NCBI GenBank assembly: GCA_026393275.1
Contig: JAPLAM010000044.1
Span: forward strand, 23,059-87,058
From: Arthrobacter sp.
GTDB taxonomy: Bacteria; Actinomycetota; Actinomycetes; Actinomycetales; Micrococcaceae
DNA length: 64,000 bases
Reading direction: 5' to 3'
In this document: piece after piece, positions 48,399 through 57,494 of the stretch
Position numbering within the stretch: position 1 is the stretch's first letter
Layout: the number at the start of each line of letters is the position of its first letter
The notes under the pieces: model-generated
Seen by the model: only the letters and a program-made list of their open reading frames with translations
What the model was told of the DNA's origin: nothing
Databases searched by the model: none
Program-made: the position numbers and the translations under genes

Positions 48399-49502
48399 GC
48401 CCTGGGTCAGCCGGTAGCGCTCGATCTGCTTGAGCCGGCGCAGCAGGCTGTCGCGCCGGGGGTGCGGGACGGCGTCGGCCGGTTCCGCGGTCAGGTCGAT
48501 GTGCGCGGTTCCGTACTGCCAGAGCAGCAGGTCGTCCAGCAGCCGGTCCGGGCCGGGGGAGTAGCGGTGGTCCAGGGCCTTGCGGACCTCGGTGATCCGG
48601 TTGGCGCTGAGCAGCCCCGCCAGCTGCACGGTCTGGTTCAGGCCATGCGCGGCCATCAGCTCGGCGGCCCAGCCCCAGTCGTCGTCGACCTTCCGGTCCA
48701 CGTGCGGCAACAGGGTCCGCCAGACGTCGCGGATCCGGTTGGGGGTGAGCTGCGCGGCGCCTTCGCCGTCCATGTCCCAGTAGCTGCGGACTTCCTCGTA
48801 GCGTTCGTGCAGGTCTGCGAAGGCCCCCTCCACGGTCTCCAGCATGGCGGCCGTGGCGGTGAACTGGCGGTCGAAATGCGGGGTCCACGCGCGCGGATCC
48901 TCGGCCTTGAACCGGATGTCGTGCTCAATCTCGCTCCACGCGTGTGCAAAGACCGTCCGGATCTGGCACTCGAAAAAGTAGCTGCCGTTGGCCGGAACGT
49001 CCGGGTTGAACGCCTGCTGGTAATCCTTGACGGCCTCGTTCTGGATGGTCCGCAAGATCAGGTGCCGGCTGGAGTAGCCGTAGGTTCCGGATTCGATCGA
49101 ACCGATGTCCTTCTCCCGGTCGCCGCGGCAGTCGAAGAGTTGGCGTTGACGTTTGATCAGGTTGGCCACCACTGCGTTTTCGGCCGGGAGCTTGGTGATA
49201 ACGCGGATGCCGACCATGTCATTGAGCGTGCGGAACGGGTCCGGGAACTTCAGTACCGGCGGCCCGCCCGGCTCCAGCGGCTCTTCCGTCCGGGAGATCT
49301 TCTCGCGGAAGGATTCCACGGTCTTGGTCCGTCCGGTCACGAACAACGGGGTCACCTCGGTGCCTTTGAGCATGGCCCGCAACGTCAACAGCACCTCGCG
49401 GGTGACCAGTTTCAAGGCAGGACGCACCCGCTCGTAGAGTTCCACATTGTCCTGCACGGATTCGCGCAGCGCGGGGTCCAGCCGCTCCCAGTTGCTAGCC
49501 AT
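48396..49502 (-). CDS. RelA/SpoT domain protein (GTP pyrophosphokinase-like)
   Basis: 368 aa. The synthetase domain spans about residues 30-225: GRTKTVESFREKI, FPDPFRTLNDMVGIRVIT, GSIESGTYGYSSRHLIL and FFECQIRTVFAHAWSEIEHDIRFK, which hold the catalytic Asp, Glu-x-Gln and GTP-binding residues. No HD hydrolase or TGS/ACT domains, so it is a small alarmone synthetase-like protein with a helical C-terminal extension of about 140 residues. It may make (p)ppGpp or a related nucleotide. Probably leaderless (-10 6 nt before ATG). Confidence 0.88.
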   Translation of the reverse strand: MASNWERLDPALRESVQDNVELYERVRPALKLVTREVLLTLRAMLKGTEVTPLFVTGRTKTVESFREKISRTEEPLEPGGPPVLKFPDPFRTLNDMVGIRVITKLPAENAVVANLIKRQRQLFDCRGDREKDIGSIESGTYGYSSRHLILRTIQNEAVKDYQQAFNPDVPANGSYFFECQIRTVFAHAWSEIEHDIRFKAEDPRAWTPHFDRQFTATAAMLETVEGAFADLHERYEEVRSYWDMDGEGAAQLTPNRIRDVWRTLLPHVDRKVDDDWGWAAELMAAHGLNQTVQLAGLLSANRITEVRKALDHRYSPGPDRLLDDLLLWQYGTAHIDLTAEPADAVPHPRRDSLLRRLKQIERYRLTQG

Positions 49503-49508
49503 GGGCCT

Positions 49509-49514
49509 AGCTTA
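49509..49514 (-). promoter_or_regulatory. -10 box of RelA/SpoT gene (leaderless)
   Basis: Minus-strand TAAGCT followed by 6 nt and the ATG at 49502. No clear -35. Confidence 0.5.
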
Positions 49515-49672
49515 CGGCGCCGGTCTGACAGACTGCGGGCTTCCGGGGTGCCGCGGGGCGCCCAAGGTAGGCTCTGCACATGGCTGATGTGCGGCGTCGG
49601 GCTTAACTCGCTGCAGCAGCGGTGACACCGGGGGCGGTCACCGCCAGTTCACCGGGCCCCAAGGAGGACACA

Positions 49673-50467
49673 GTGAAGCGGCAGAAGTACCACTATGGCG
49701 AGGACCCCAGTCAGTGGGGAGAACTTTTCCTTCCGGACGCGGCCGAGCCCCAGGGGGTGGTGGTGGTGATCCACGGCGGCTATTGGCGTTCGCAGTACGG
49801 AGCCGAGCTCGGCGAACCCCTGGCCAAGGACCTCGCGGCGCATGGCGTGGCCGCCTGGAACCTGGAGTACCGGCGGGCCGGCAACGGCGGCGGCTGGCCG
49901 CATACCTTCGCCGACGTCCTCGCCGGGATCGATAAACTCCGGGACGTCGCCGGCGAACACGGACTTGGGCTGGACCGCGTCGTGGCCCTCGGCCACTCCG
50001 CCGGCGGGCACCTGGCGGTCTGGGCGGCCGGCCGGAGCCGGCTCGCCCAGCTCGGCGCCCCGGAAGCGGACCGGCAGCTCGAACGCAAGAACGGCGGCGC
50101 GGCGGTGCACCTCACCGGGGTGGTCAGCCAGTCGGGGCTGCTGAACCTGGCCGAGGCGGAGCGGCTCAACCTCAGCAATGGGGCCGTGAGCAACTTCCTG
50201 GGCGGCTCCTCGGATAAATACCCCAAACGGCATAAGTATGCGGACCCGATGAGCGCTGCACCGCTGCGCGTCCCCGTCTACGCGGTGCACACCACCGAGG
50301 ACGACACCGTGCCGCTGAGCCAGTCCGAGGCCTACTCCGTCGCGGCCAAGGCCAGCGGCGCCCCGGTCCAGCTCCTCAAGCTCCCCGGTGACCACTTCGC
50401 CCTGATCGATCCGAAGACGCCCGCATACCGGAAGTGCCGCGAACTGGTCCAGCAGCTGGTGGGCTGA
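49673..50467 (+). CDS. Alpha/beta hydrolase (BD-FAE/kynurenine formamidase-like)
   Basis: 264 aa from GTG 49673, with AAGGAGG 5 nt upstream; the frame begins 17 codons earlier without a site. Oxyanion-hole motif HGGYW (34-38), nucleophile GHSAGG (Ser109), acid in HTTEDDTVPL and final His in GDHFALID. Resembles small carboxylesterases/formamidases. No kynurenine pathway genes adjoin, so the substrate stays open. Confidence 0.87.
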   Translation: MKRQKYHYGEDPSQWGELFLPDAAEPQGVVVVIHGGYWRSQYGAELGEPLAKDLAAHGVAAWNLEYRRAGNGGGWPHTFADVLAGIDKLRDVAGEHGLGLDRVVALGHSAGGHLAVWAAGRSRLAQLGAPEADRQLERKNGGAAVHLTGVVSQSGLLNLAEAERLNLSNGAVSNFLGGSSDKYPKRHKYADPMSAAPLRVPVYAVHTTEDDTVPLSQSEAYSVAAKASGAPVQLLKLPGDHFALIDPKTPAYRKCRELVQQLVG

Positions 50468-50578
50468 GCCCGAGGCGGCCCCTGCAGGCCCCGGCCCGGG
50501 CCTGCCGTAAACTGGGAGCAGGTGCGCCGGGAAGTCTGGTCGGCATGTTTCAGTCGACCCAATTTTTAGGACTTCCGC

Positions 50579-51913
50579 ATGAACCGCACCCCTCCTCCCG
50601 CTCGGCCGGCACCCCAGCCGCGCCCCACCATCCTGGGCCGCGGCAGCTACGCCGAGTCCCTGCGCATCGGCGAAATCCTGCGCAAGGAGACGGTCGGCGG
50701 TGCCCTGCTCGTGGCGGCCGCCGCCGTCGCGCTGATCTGGGCCAACTCCCCGGCGTCGGAGAGCTACTTCGCCCTCCGCGACTTCAGGATCGGCTACGCG
50801 CCTTGGCATCTGGACCTGAGCCTGGGGGCGTGGGCCGCCGACGGTCTCCTCGCCATCTTCTTCTTCCTGGTGGGGCTGGAACTCAAGCGCGAGTTCGTGG
50901 CCGGGGACCTCCGCCAGCTGAGCAAATCGGTGGTGCCGGTCGCCGCGGCCGCCGGCGGCGTCATCGTCCCGGCGGTGATCTACGCCGTCGTCAACGCCGG
51001 CAACCCGGAATCTGTGCGCGGCTGGGCCATCCCCACCGCCACGGACATCGCGTTCGCCGTCGCCGTCCTCGCGATCATCGGATCGCACCTGCCCAGCGCC
51101 CTCCGGATCTTCCTGCTCACCCTCGCCGTGGTGGACGACCTGATCGCCATCACCATCATCGCCGTCTTCTACTCCAGCGAACTGCAACTCGTCCCGCTCC
51201 TGCTGGCGGTGGTGCCGCTGGGCCTGTACACCTACCTCGCGCACCGGCACCGGCGCCTCTTCGGGCTGAAAGCCCCCGCCGCCTGGCTCATCCTGCTTCC
51301 CCTCGGCCTGGCCACCTGGGCCCTCGTGCATGCCTCGGGCATCCACGCGACGGTGGCCGGCGTCCTGCTCGGCTTCGCCATCCCGGTGCTCCGCTCCCAG
51401 GCCAGCGGCGGGCCGGACGCCGGCCCCGGGCTCTCGGAAATCTTCGAGCACCGCTTCCGGCCTATCTCGGCCGGCATCGCGGTGCCGGTGTTCGCCTTCT
51501 TCTCCGCCGGCGTCGCCGTGGGCGGCTGGGACGGGCTGGGCCTGGCATTGACGGACCCGGTGGCGGTCGGCATCATCCTGGCGCTCGTGCTCGGAAAACC
51601 GGCCGGCATCCTCGGCACCACCTGGCTGCTAACCAGGCTGACCAGGGCGCGGCTGGACAGCTCGTTCAAGTGGGTCGACATCTGCGGCGTCTCCATCCTG
51701 GCCGGGATCGGCTTCACCGTTTCGCTGCTCGTGGCGGAACTCAGCTTCGGCCAGGGCAGCCCCCGCGACGACCACGCCAAGGTCGGGATCCTGGCCGCCT
51801 CGCTGCTGGCCGCCCTGCTCGCCAGCGTGCTGTTGCGGACCCGGAACCGGCAGTACCGGCGGGCGGAGGAAGCAGAGCTGCTCGGGTCGGAACAGGGCGC
51901 CGGAACGGATTGA
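50579..51913 (+). CDS. nhaA: Na+/H+ antiporter NhaA
   Basis: 444 aa with twelve expected membrane helices. [41 protein letters not shown] and [19 protein letters not shown] contain the conserved TDIAF and paired Asp residues that bind Na+ and protons. The N- and C-terminal tails are longer than in E. coli NhaA. It exports Na+ in exchange for protons at alkaline pH or high salt. AGGAC precedes ATG 50579. Confidence 0.96.
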   Translation: MNRTPPPARPAPQPRPTILGRGSYAESLRIGEILRKETVGGALLVAAAAVALIWANSPASESYFALRDFRIGYAPWHLDLSLGAWAADGLLAIFFFLVGLELKREFVAGDLRQLSKSVVPVAAAAGGVIVPAVIYAVVNAGNPESVRGWAIPTATDIAFAVAVLAIIGSHLPSALRIFLLTLAVVDDLIAITIIAVFYSSELQLVPLLLAVVPLGLYTYLAHRHRRLFGLKAPAAWLILLPLGLATWALVHASGIHATVAGVLLGFAIPVLRSQASGGPDAGPGLSEIFEHRFRPISAGIAVPVFAFFSAGVAVGGWDGLGLALTDPVAVGIILALVLGKPAGILGTTWLLTRLTRARLDSSFKWVDICGVSILAGIGFTVSLLVAELSFGQGSPRDDHAKVGILAASLLAALLASVLLRTRNRQYRRAEEAELLGSEQGAGTD

Positions 51914-51947
51914 CACAGGGGCGCCGGGCCGCGTTCTCTGGCAGAGT

Positions 51948-52916
51948 ATGACCATGCTCACAGTCATTGGTGAGGCCCTGGTAGATGTTGTCCAGCGCTC
52001 CTCCGGAATCCAGGCCCACGTCGGCGGCAGCCCCCTGAACGTTGCGGTGGGGCTGGCAAGGTTGGACCACCCCGTGCAGTTCATCGGCCGCTACGGCCGG
52101 GATGCCTACGGTGAATCGGTGGCGGCGCACCTGAAGTCCAGTTCCGTGCTGCTTCCCCTGGGTCCGGATGAGCTGCCGACCTCGGTGGCCACCGCCCTGA
52201 TTGACGACTACGGCGCCGCCAGCTACATCTTCGACCTCGCCTGGCAGCTCCCGGGCCTCGCCGACCGGCTGCCGTTCATGCTGCAGGGAAGCACCCTGCT
52301 GCACACCGGATCGATCGCCACCATGCTGGCCCCGGGCGCCGCGGAGGTGCTCGCCGCCGTCGAACATGCCCATCCTTCGACCACCGTCAGCTTCGATCCC
52401 AACTGCCGCCCCAGCATCATCACCGACGCCGACTACGCCCGCCGCCAGGCCGAGAAGTTCGTTGTTCTCGCGGACGTGGTCAAGGCCTCCGACGAGGACC
52501 TCGAATGGCTGTACCCCGGCGTGGATCCGCTGGATTCGGCCCGCCGCTGGCTGACCTTCGGCGGCTCGGAGGGCCCCGCCATGGTGGTGGTCACGCGCGG
52601 TGCGGCCGGCCCGTGGGCCGTGAACGCTGCCGGCGAGGCGCACGTCCCGGCGCCGCCGGTGAAAGTCGCGGACACCGTTGGCGCCGGGGATTCCTTCATG
52701 GCCGCGCTGCTGTCCGGCATCGTGGACCGGGGCCTCAACGGGGCGCAGAACCGCACGGAACTGCGGGCGCTGTCCGCCGGCAGCCTGCGTGAACTCCTCG
52801 CCCACGCCGCCGCGGCCGCCGCGGTCACGGTCTCCCGCGCCGGCGCGAATCCGCCCACCCGTGCCGAACTAAGCCGGATGGAACTCGACCCAGAAAGTGC
52901 CGTCACCAGCAACTGA
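51948..52916 (+). CDS. PfkB family carbohydrate kinase (fructokinase-like)
   Basis: 322 aa. N-terminal VIGEALVDVVQRSSGIQAHVGGSPLNVAVGLARL and C-terminal VADTVGAGDSFMAALLSG (catalytic Asp in GAGD) define a PfkB sugar kinase. Substrate probably a sugar such as fructose, but unproven. A second ATG 6 nt downstream (51954) is also possible. Forms a pair with the PEBP gene 9 nt downstream. Confidence 0.9.
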   Translation: MTMLTVIGEALVDVVQRSSGIQAHVGGSPLNVAVGLARLDHPVQFIGRYGRDAYGESVAAHLKSSSVLLPLGPDELPTSVATALIDDYGAASYIFDLAWQLPGLADRLPFMLQGSTLLHTGSIATMLAPGAAEVLAAVEHAHPSTTVSFDPNCRPSIITDADYARRQAEKFVVLADVVKASDEDLEWLYPGVDPLDSARRWLTFGGSEGPAMVVVTRGAAGPWAVNAAGEAHVPAPPVKVADTVGAGDSFMAALLSGIVDRGLNGAQNRTELRALSAGSLRELLAHAAAAAAVTVSRAGANPPTRAELSRMELDPESAVTSN

Positions 52917-52925
52917 GAGGAAGCC

Positions 52926-53423
52926 ATGGCCACCTTCACGCTCCGCAGCGACAACTTCGAGGACGGCCAGATCCTGCCGGCAGCCCACCGCGGCGCCGTG
53001 ACCGGGCCCGGCGGGAAAGACGAATCGCCGCCGCTGGGCTGGAGCGGCGCGCCGGCCGGCACCCGGAGCTACGCCGTTACGGTGTTCGACCCCGACGCGC
53101 CGGGCCGCGGCGGCTTCTGGCACTGGGCCGTGCTGGACATCCCGGCCGGCGTCACGTCACTGCCCGCCGGGGCCGGATCGCCCCGCGGGGACGGCCTGCC
53201 GCCCGGTGCCTTCCAGCTCCGGAACGACGGCGGTTCCGCCGGCTACCTGGGTGCGGCCCCGCCCAAGGGTCACGGGCCGCACGGCTACGTCATCACGGTG
53301 CACGCCCTGAACGTGGAGAAGTCCGGCCTCGACGCCGGTGCTTCCCCGGCCCGGCTGGAGGCCAAGCTCGGGCCTAACATCCTGGCCCGCGCCACCCTGA
53401 CCGGCATCTACGAACGGCACTGA
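52926..53423 (+). CDS. YbhB/YbcL family (PEBP-like) protein
   Basis: 165 aa. DESPPLGWSGAPAGTRSYAVTVFDPDAPGRGGFWHWAVLDIP and the GYLGAAPPKGHGPHGYVITVHAL motif form the anion-binding pocket of the phosphatidylethanolamine-binding protein superfamily. Bacterial members are cytosolic, of uncertain function. GAGGAAG precedes the ATG. Likely cotranscribed with the kinase gene. Confidence 0.92.
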   Translation: MATFTLRSDNFEDGQILPAAHRGAVTGPGGKDESPPLGWSGAPAGTRSYAVTVFDPDAPGRGGFWHWAVLDIPAGVTSLPAGAGSPRGDGLPPGAFQLRNDGGSAGYLGAAPPKGHGPHGYVITVHALNVEKSGLDAGASPARLEAKLGPNILARATLTGIYERH

Positions 53424-53435
53424 CCGAGAGTCCCG

Positions 53436-53497
53436 TTTCGACGGCTGCCTGCACGCACCCCGTCTCCGAGCGTCGATTCGACAGGGAACCGTCGAAA
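53436..53497. repeat. Inverted repeat and TCGAC palindrome between PEBP and HAD genes
   Basis: TTTCGACGG (53436-53444) and CCGTCGAAA (53489-53497) are inverted copies 44 nt apart; GTCGA-T-TCGAC (53472-53482) is a perfect palindrome between them. Could be a terminator stem or a regulator cluster. Confidence 0.5.
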
Positions 53498-53517
53498 TGG
53501 TGGGGGCGCAGCCAACG

Positions 53518-53523
53518 TAGACT
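53518..53523 (+). promoter_or_regulatory. -10 box of HAD hydrolase gene (leaderless)
   Basis: TAGACT followed by 6 nt and the ATG at 53530. No convincing -35. Confidence 0.5.
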
Positions 53524-53529
53524 GGCAGC

Positions 53530-54348
53530 ATGCGGCTGGTAGCAAGTGATATTGACGGAACGATCCTGGGCCACGACGGCAAGATCAGCGACCGGACCGT
53601 GCGCGCTTTCCACGCCTGCCGCGACGCCGGGGTGGAGCTGGTCTTCGTCACCGGCCGTCCGCCGCGCTGGCTGCACCCCTTGCAGGACCAGCTGGGCCAC
53701 GCCGGAACGGTGATCTGCTCCAACGGCGCCGTGGTCTGGGATCTGGAGGCCGACCGGCTGGTGTCCGCCCGCGCCCTGGGGCTCGAGGCCATGTTTGAAG
53801 CCCGCCGGATCATCCAGCGGCTGCGTCCCTCCGCGCTGTTCGCCGCGGAAACCCTCACCGGCTTCCACCTGGAACCGGGATTCCTGGGAACCGGCTCCAG
53901 CGGAGTGCTCGCCGAATTCACGCCGGCCCCGCTCGATGAAACGCTCACCGCGTCCGACGCCGTCGTGAAGTTCCTCGCCATCGTGCGGGAGGGAACGGCG
54001 GATGAGTTCCTGGCCGAGGTGTCTCCCGCCGTCGCCCATCTCGCGGCCGCCACGCACTCTGCCCCTAATCTCGCGATGTTGGAACTCTCGCTGCCCGGCG
54101 TCAACAAGGCCGTGACGCTCGCCGAATACGCGGCGTCCCTGGGCGTGCCGGCGCAGGACGTGGTGGCGTTCGGCGACATGCCCAACGACATCGAGATGCT
54201 GCGCTGGGCCGGGCAGGGCTACGCGATGGCCAGCGGCCACCCGGAGGCCATCCGCGCGGCCAGCCGGCAGGCACCGCATTTCGACGACGACGGCGTGGCC
54301 CAGATCCTCGAGGCCAAGCTCGCCGAGCTGGGCGTCCGGCTCCCATAA
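53530..54348 (+). CDS. Cof-type HAD hydrolase
   Basis: 272 aa. Motif I DIDGT (Asp7, Asp9), motif II VTGRPP, the lysine of motif III in GVNKAVTL, and motif IV GDMPNDIEML are intact, with a type IIB cap (about residues 85-195). These enzymes dephosphorylate sugar phosphates, phosphorylated cofactors or nucleotides. Substrate unknown. Monocistronic and probably leaderless. Confidence 0.93.
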   Translation: MRLVASDIDGTILGHDGKISDRTVRAFHACRDAGVELVFVTGRPPRWLHPLQDQLGHAGTVICSNGAVVWDLEADRLVSARALGLEAMFEARRIIQRLRPSALFAAETLTGFHLEPGFLGTGSSGVLAEFTPAPLDETLTASDAVVKFLAIVREGTADEFLAEVSPAVAHLAAATHSAPNLAMLELSLPGVNKAVTLAEYAASLGVPAQDVVAFGDMPNDIEMLRWAGQGYAMASGHPEAIRAASRQAPHFDDDGVAQILEAKLAELGVRLP

Positions 54349-54466
54349 CCGGCGCAGCCCCGGCCACCCGGCAGTCATTGGATTCCCAGCGGACGGACAA
54401 CTGCCGTTCACCTTGGCCTCCTAGGCTGGCACCTCCGGATGGATCTAATGACTGAGGTGGGCAATC

Positions 54467-54712
54467 ATGGCCAGGAGCGGTAACCGACATAGCGATGAGC
54501 AACCGCTCCGGCGCGTGGCACCCGACGAGCGCTGGCAGAACCTGCGCCAGGGCGACCGCGTGCGGGTCCGCCTGGCACCGGGGCACGAGGCCGGGGGCTT
54601 CGTGGACGCCCTGACCACGGACCACACCACCGTCTGGGTGGCCCTCGACGGCGGCGGCCGCACCCTGCTGCACTGCAGCGACGGGGTGGAGATCCTGCCG
54701 CACGGCGCCTGA
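54467..54712 (+). CDS. Small protein of unknown function
   Basis: 81 aa. The sequence RRVAPDERWQNLRQGDRVRVRLAPGHEAGGFVDALTTDHTTVWVALDGGGRTLLHCSDGVEILPHGA looks like a small beta-barrel (SH3- or KOW-like) with alternating hydrophobic strands. No family recognised. ATG 54467 follows AGGTGGGCAATC, a fair ribosome site. Confidence 0.7.
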   Translation: MARSGNRHSDEQPLRRVAPDERWQNLRQGDRVRVRLAPGHEAGGFVDALTTDHTTVWVALDGGGRTLLHCSDGVEILPHGA

Positions 54713-54730
54713 GCCCCCATCTGCCAGCCC

Positions 54731-54790
54731 AAGTAACTCGCAGCAGGTGTCGTTTTGAGCCCTCAAAACGACAACAAATGCGAGCCAGTT
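54731..54790. repeat. REP-like palindromic element (copy A)
   Basis: Inner perfect stem TGTCGTTTTGAG/CTCAAAACGACA (54748-54759, 54762-54773) with a 2-nt loop; outer arms AAGTAACTCGCA (54731-54742) and TGCGAGCCAGTT (54779-54790) pair at 9 of 12. Shares arm sequences and layout with copy B at 32476-32547. Confidence 0.75.
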
Positions 54791-54816
54791 GGGGTTGGGC
54801 GCCGCTCCGGTAGGCT
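54789..54816 (+). promoter_or_regulatory. Promoter of the GDPD gene (leaderless)
   Basis: TTGGGG (54789-54794), 16-nt spacer, TAGGCT (54811-54816), then 6 nt to the GTG start at 54823. Confidence 0.55.
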
Positions 54817-54822
54817 TCAGGT

Positions 54823-55623
54823 GTGACCGTCCCGCACCCTTTCCTCGCCCCCGCCGGAGTTGCCGGCGGCCCTGTGGCGATGGCCCACCGCGGCTTCTCG
54901 CCGGTGGGCGCAGAGAACTCCATGGCCGCGTTCCGCGCCGCCGTCGCGCTCGGCTACCGCTACCTCGAAACCGACGTGCACACCACAGCCGACGGCGTGC
55001 TGCTGCTCTTCCACGACGACACCCTGGACCGCGTCACGGACGGCCACGGCCGGATTTCAGAGCTGGCCGCCGGGGCCGTGGCAACGGCCCGGATCGGCGG
55101 CGCCGAGCCGATCCCGCGGCTGTCGGAGCTCGTGGCGGAGTTTCCGGAGGTCCGGCTCAACCTCGACATCAAGGACTGGGACTCGGTGGAAACGCTGGCG
55201 GCGGCGATCGAGGAGTTTGGCCTGCATGACCGCGTGCTGATCGCCAGCTTTTCGGACCGGCGGCGGCGTGCGGTGCTGCGCCGGCTGAGCCGACCCGCCG
55301 CGAGCTCTGCGGGGATGGCCGCCAACGCCCTGTTTGTGCTGCTGGGACCGCTGCTCCCGGCTTTCCTGCTGCGCCTCGCGACCGGTCGTGCGCTCCGCGG
55401 CGTGCACGCCCTGCAGGTCCCGGTCCGGTACGGGGCGGTGCCGGTGGTGACGGCGGGGTTCGTGCGGCGCGCCCATCGTCACGGCCTGCACGTCCACGTC
55501 TGGACCATTAATGACGTGCCCGAAATGCACCGGCTGCTGGACCTGGGCGTCGACGGGATCGTCACCGACCGCGCCGACCTGCTCAAGGCGGTCCTGCAGG
55601 AGCGCGGACAATGGGCGCCGTAG
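54823..55623 (+). CDS. Glycerophosphodiester phosphodiesterase
   Basis: 266 aa, GTG start. AHRGFSPVGAENSMAAF (His22, Arg23, Glu31, Asn32), YLETDVHTTADGVLLLFHDDTLDRVT and the C-terminal HVWTINDVPEMHRLLDLGVDGIVTD are the GDPD barrel motifs with the catalytic His pair and metal ligands. It releases glycerol 3-phosphate from deacylated phospholipids. No signal peptide, so cytosolic. A hydrophobic stretch around 170-195 may be a membrane-touching loop. Confidence 0.94.
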   Translation: MTVPHPFLAPAGVAGGPVAMAHRGFSPVGAENSMAAFRAAVALGYRYLETDVHTTADGVLLLFHDDTLDRVTDGHGRISELAAGAVATARIGGAEPIPRLSELVAEFPEVRLNLDIKDWDSVETLAAAIEEFGLHDRVLIASFSDRRRRAVLRRLSRPAASSAGMAANALFVLLGPLLPAFLLRLATGRALRGVHALQVPVRYGAVPVVTAGFVRRAHRHGLHVHVWTINDVPEMHRLLDLGVDGIVTDRADLLKAVLQERGQWAP

Positions 55624-55688
55624 TCAGCGCCGCCGGCGTGACCGCGGGGGTCTGATGACGGACGGGCTCCGCGTCTTCAAGGCCGGAT

Positions 55689-56582
55689 TCAGCTGCTGAG
55701 CTCCACCATCAGGGCAGGCAACTCGTCGCAGAGTTCACGCGCCAGATAGCCGAGGCCTCCCAGTCGGCTGGCGAGCCGGTCCCCGGCTGCCGCGTGCAGG
55801 TGCGAGCCCCAGCAGGTGGCCTGCGTATCGGTGGTGCCCCGTGCCCGCAGGCCAGCGATGGCACCGGCCAGGACGTCGCCACTGCCGGAGGTGCCCAGAC
55901 CGCTGTGGCCGGTGGTGATTGTCCAGAGGTCCCCGCCGGGCTCCGCAATCACCCCCTGGCAACTCACCACAGCCTGGTAGGTTTCGGCCATCTTCTGCGC
56001 GTCCCGTTGCAGATCCTTTAGGTCCCGGCCCAGCAGGATGCCGCCTTCGGTGGCGTTTGGCGTCAGGATCAGCCGGCCGGCCCAAGGCGCCAACTCGTCG
56101 GCCAGGTCGGGCAGGCAACCCAAGGCGTAGGCATCGAGGATGATCGCAGGTCCCCGCGGGCTGGCGCTCCGGCCGGACGACAGCAGCCCGCGCAGCAGAG
56201 CGAGAGTCTCGTCCTTGTCGTCCAGGCCCGGCCCCACCAGGATGGCATCGGCCGCACCGACCTCGTCGGTCAGTAGCGCCGCCGCGGAGCCTTTGACCGA
56301 TCCATGCGATGTTTCCGGCAGCCCCACGACCCCGGACTCCGGAAAGCCGACGGCCAGCTGTACCGCGGTCGATTCCGCCACCGCCAGGGTCAGCCTCCCG
56401 GCACCCGAGCGCAGCGCGGCGACGCCGGCGAGCAGGGCCGCACCCGGCGTCTTGCGCGCGCCGCCGACCACCAGTACCGAGCCGCGGTCATTTTTGCTGG
56501 ACCCGCCGCCGGGCAGCGGCCAGCCGCGCAACAGCGTCGGGGTTATCTGTACCGGGGGAGCCGGTTCAACGGGGGCGGACAT
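55689..56582 (-). CDS. nnrD: ADP-dependent NAD(P)H-hydrate dehydratase
   Basis: 297 aa from ATG 56580-56582 (AGGGGA upstream). GSVLVVGGARKTPGAALLAGVAALRSGAGRLTLAV, LTPNATEGGILLG, and GTSGSGDVLAGAIAGL (ADP-binding Gly loop and catalytic Asp) match the ribokinase-like CARKD/NnrD fold. It repairs hydrated NAD(P)H (NAD(P)HX). There is no fused epimerase (NnrE) domain. It overlaps the phosphatase gene by 17 nt. Confidence 0.92.
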   Translation of the reverse strand: MSAPVEPAPPVQITPTLLRGWPLPGGGSSKNDRGSVLVVGGARKTPGAALLAGVAALRSGAGRLTLAVAESTAVQLAVGFPESGVVGLPETSHGSVKGSAAALLTDEVGAADAILVGPGLDDKDETLALLRGLLSSGRSASPRGPAIILDAYALGCLPDLADELAPWAGRLILTPNATEGGILLGRDLKDLQRDAQKMAETYQAVVSCQGVIAEPGGDLWTITTGHSGLGTSGSGDVLAGAIAGLRARGTTDTQATCWGSHLHAAAGDRLASRLGGLGYLARELCDELPALMVELSS

Positions 56583-57345
56583 CCGCGTCCCCTGCGTGTT
56601 CCGTGACTGCCACGCCCTGCTCCGCCAAGTGGTCGGCCAGATTGAAACTCTCGAGCTGCCACGCGCCGGTCCCGGCTGGCCGCACAAACCGGCTGATTGA
56701 GGCATTCAGGACGCTGTTCGTGGCGGCGATGTCCAGCAACTCGGTCTCCGTGAAGCCCTCCAAAATGTAGCGGAACAGCAGGATCAAGGCGTCATGGCAG
56801 ACCAACAGGACTTCCTCGCCGGGGTGGTCCCGGTCCAGGTCCGCAAGCAGCGACCGGAGCCGCAGCACAACGTCGGCCCACGATTCGCCGCCCGGCGGCC
56901 GGTAGTAAAACTTCCCGAGCCACCGCCGTCGTTCGGCTTCCTGCGGCAGCCGCGCTTCGACCCCGGCGGAGGTCAGCATGTCCAGGATTCCGAGCTCACG
57001 GTCGCGGAGCCGTTCATCCAGCCGGATCTGTTCCCGCCACCCGCCGGTCTGCAGTGCCAGTTCGGCCGTCTGGCGGGCACGCGCGTATGGGGAGGACCAC
57101 ACGGCGCCGCGGCTCTGCTGGGGGACGCCGGCCAGCCGCCGGCCCAGGGCAAGCGCCTGCTCCCGGCCGGTGTCCGAGAGCCCGACGTCGGCGTCCCGCG
57201 CCGGGACGTTGATGACTTGCGCCCCCGTCTCCCGCGCGCGGGTGGCGGCCACGTTGCCTTCGCTCTCCCCGTGACGGACCAGAACGAGTCCCGTGATGCC
57301 GTGCCGGTTGCCGCCGGTGCGTCCGTTTGCGTCCATTCCGCTCAC
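56566..57345 (-). CDS. Histidine phosphatase family protein (phosphoglycerate mutase-like)
   Basis: 259 aa from GTG 57343-57345, chosen because AGGAGG lies 5 nt before; ATG three codons later also fits. RHG motif LVLVRHGESEGN (His25), SSPYARARQTAELAL, a catalytic Glu region (RELGILDMLTSAG), and the second His in LLVCHDALI. Acts as phosphatase or mutase on small phosphates; substrate unknown. Translationally linked to nnrD. Confidence 0.92.
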   Translation of the reverse strand: MSGMDANGRTGGNRHGITGLVLVRHGESEGNVAATRARETGAQVINVPARDADVGLSDTGREQALALGRRLAGVPQQSRGAVWSSPYARARQTAELALQTGGWREQIRLDERLRDRELGILDMLTSAGVEARLPQEAERRRWLGKFYYRPPGGESWADVVLRLRSLLADLDRDHPGEEVLLVCHDALILLFRYILEGFTETELLDIAATNSVLNASISRFVRPAGTGAWQLESFNLADHLAEQGVAVTEHAGDADVRPR

Positions 57346-57494
57346 CGTTACCTCCTGTGCGCCGGCCCGCGGGGCCCGGATCTGGTCCGGCCGTCCACGG
57401 GGGGGGCCCGGGGGACCGGAAAGGCCCACGTTACTACCGTTCCCCTGACCTGTCGCGGTACGGAATTGACGGACCCGGCTGGCAGGATGGAGCC

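Noticed and set aside
49649..51451. Long minus-strand frame (600 codons) opposite the hydrolase and nhaA genes
   Set aside because: It spans two well-supported plus-strand genes and the gap between them, with no motif; a GC-bias artefact.
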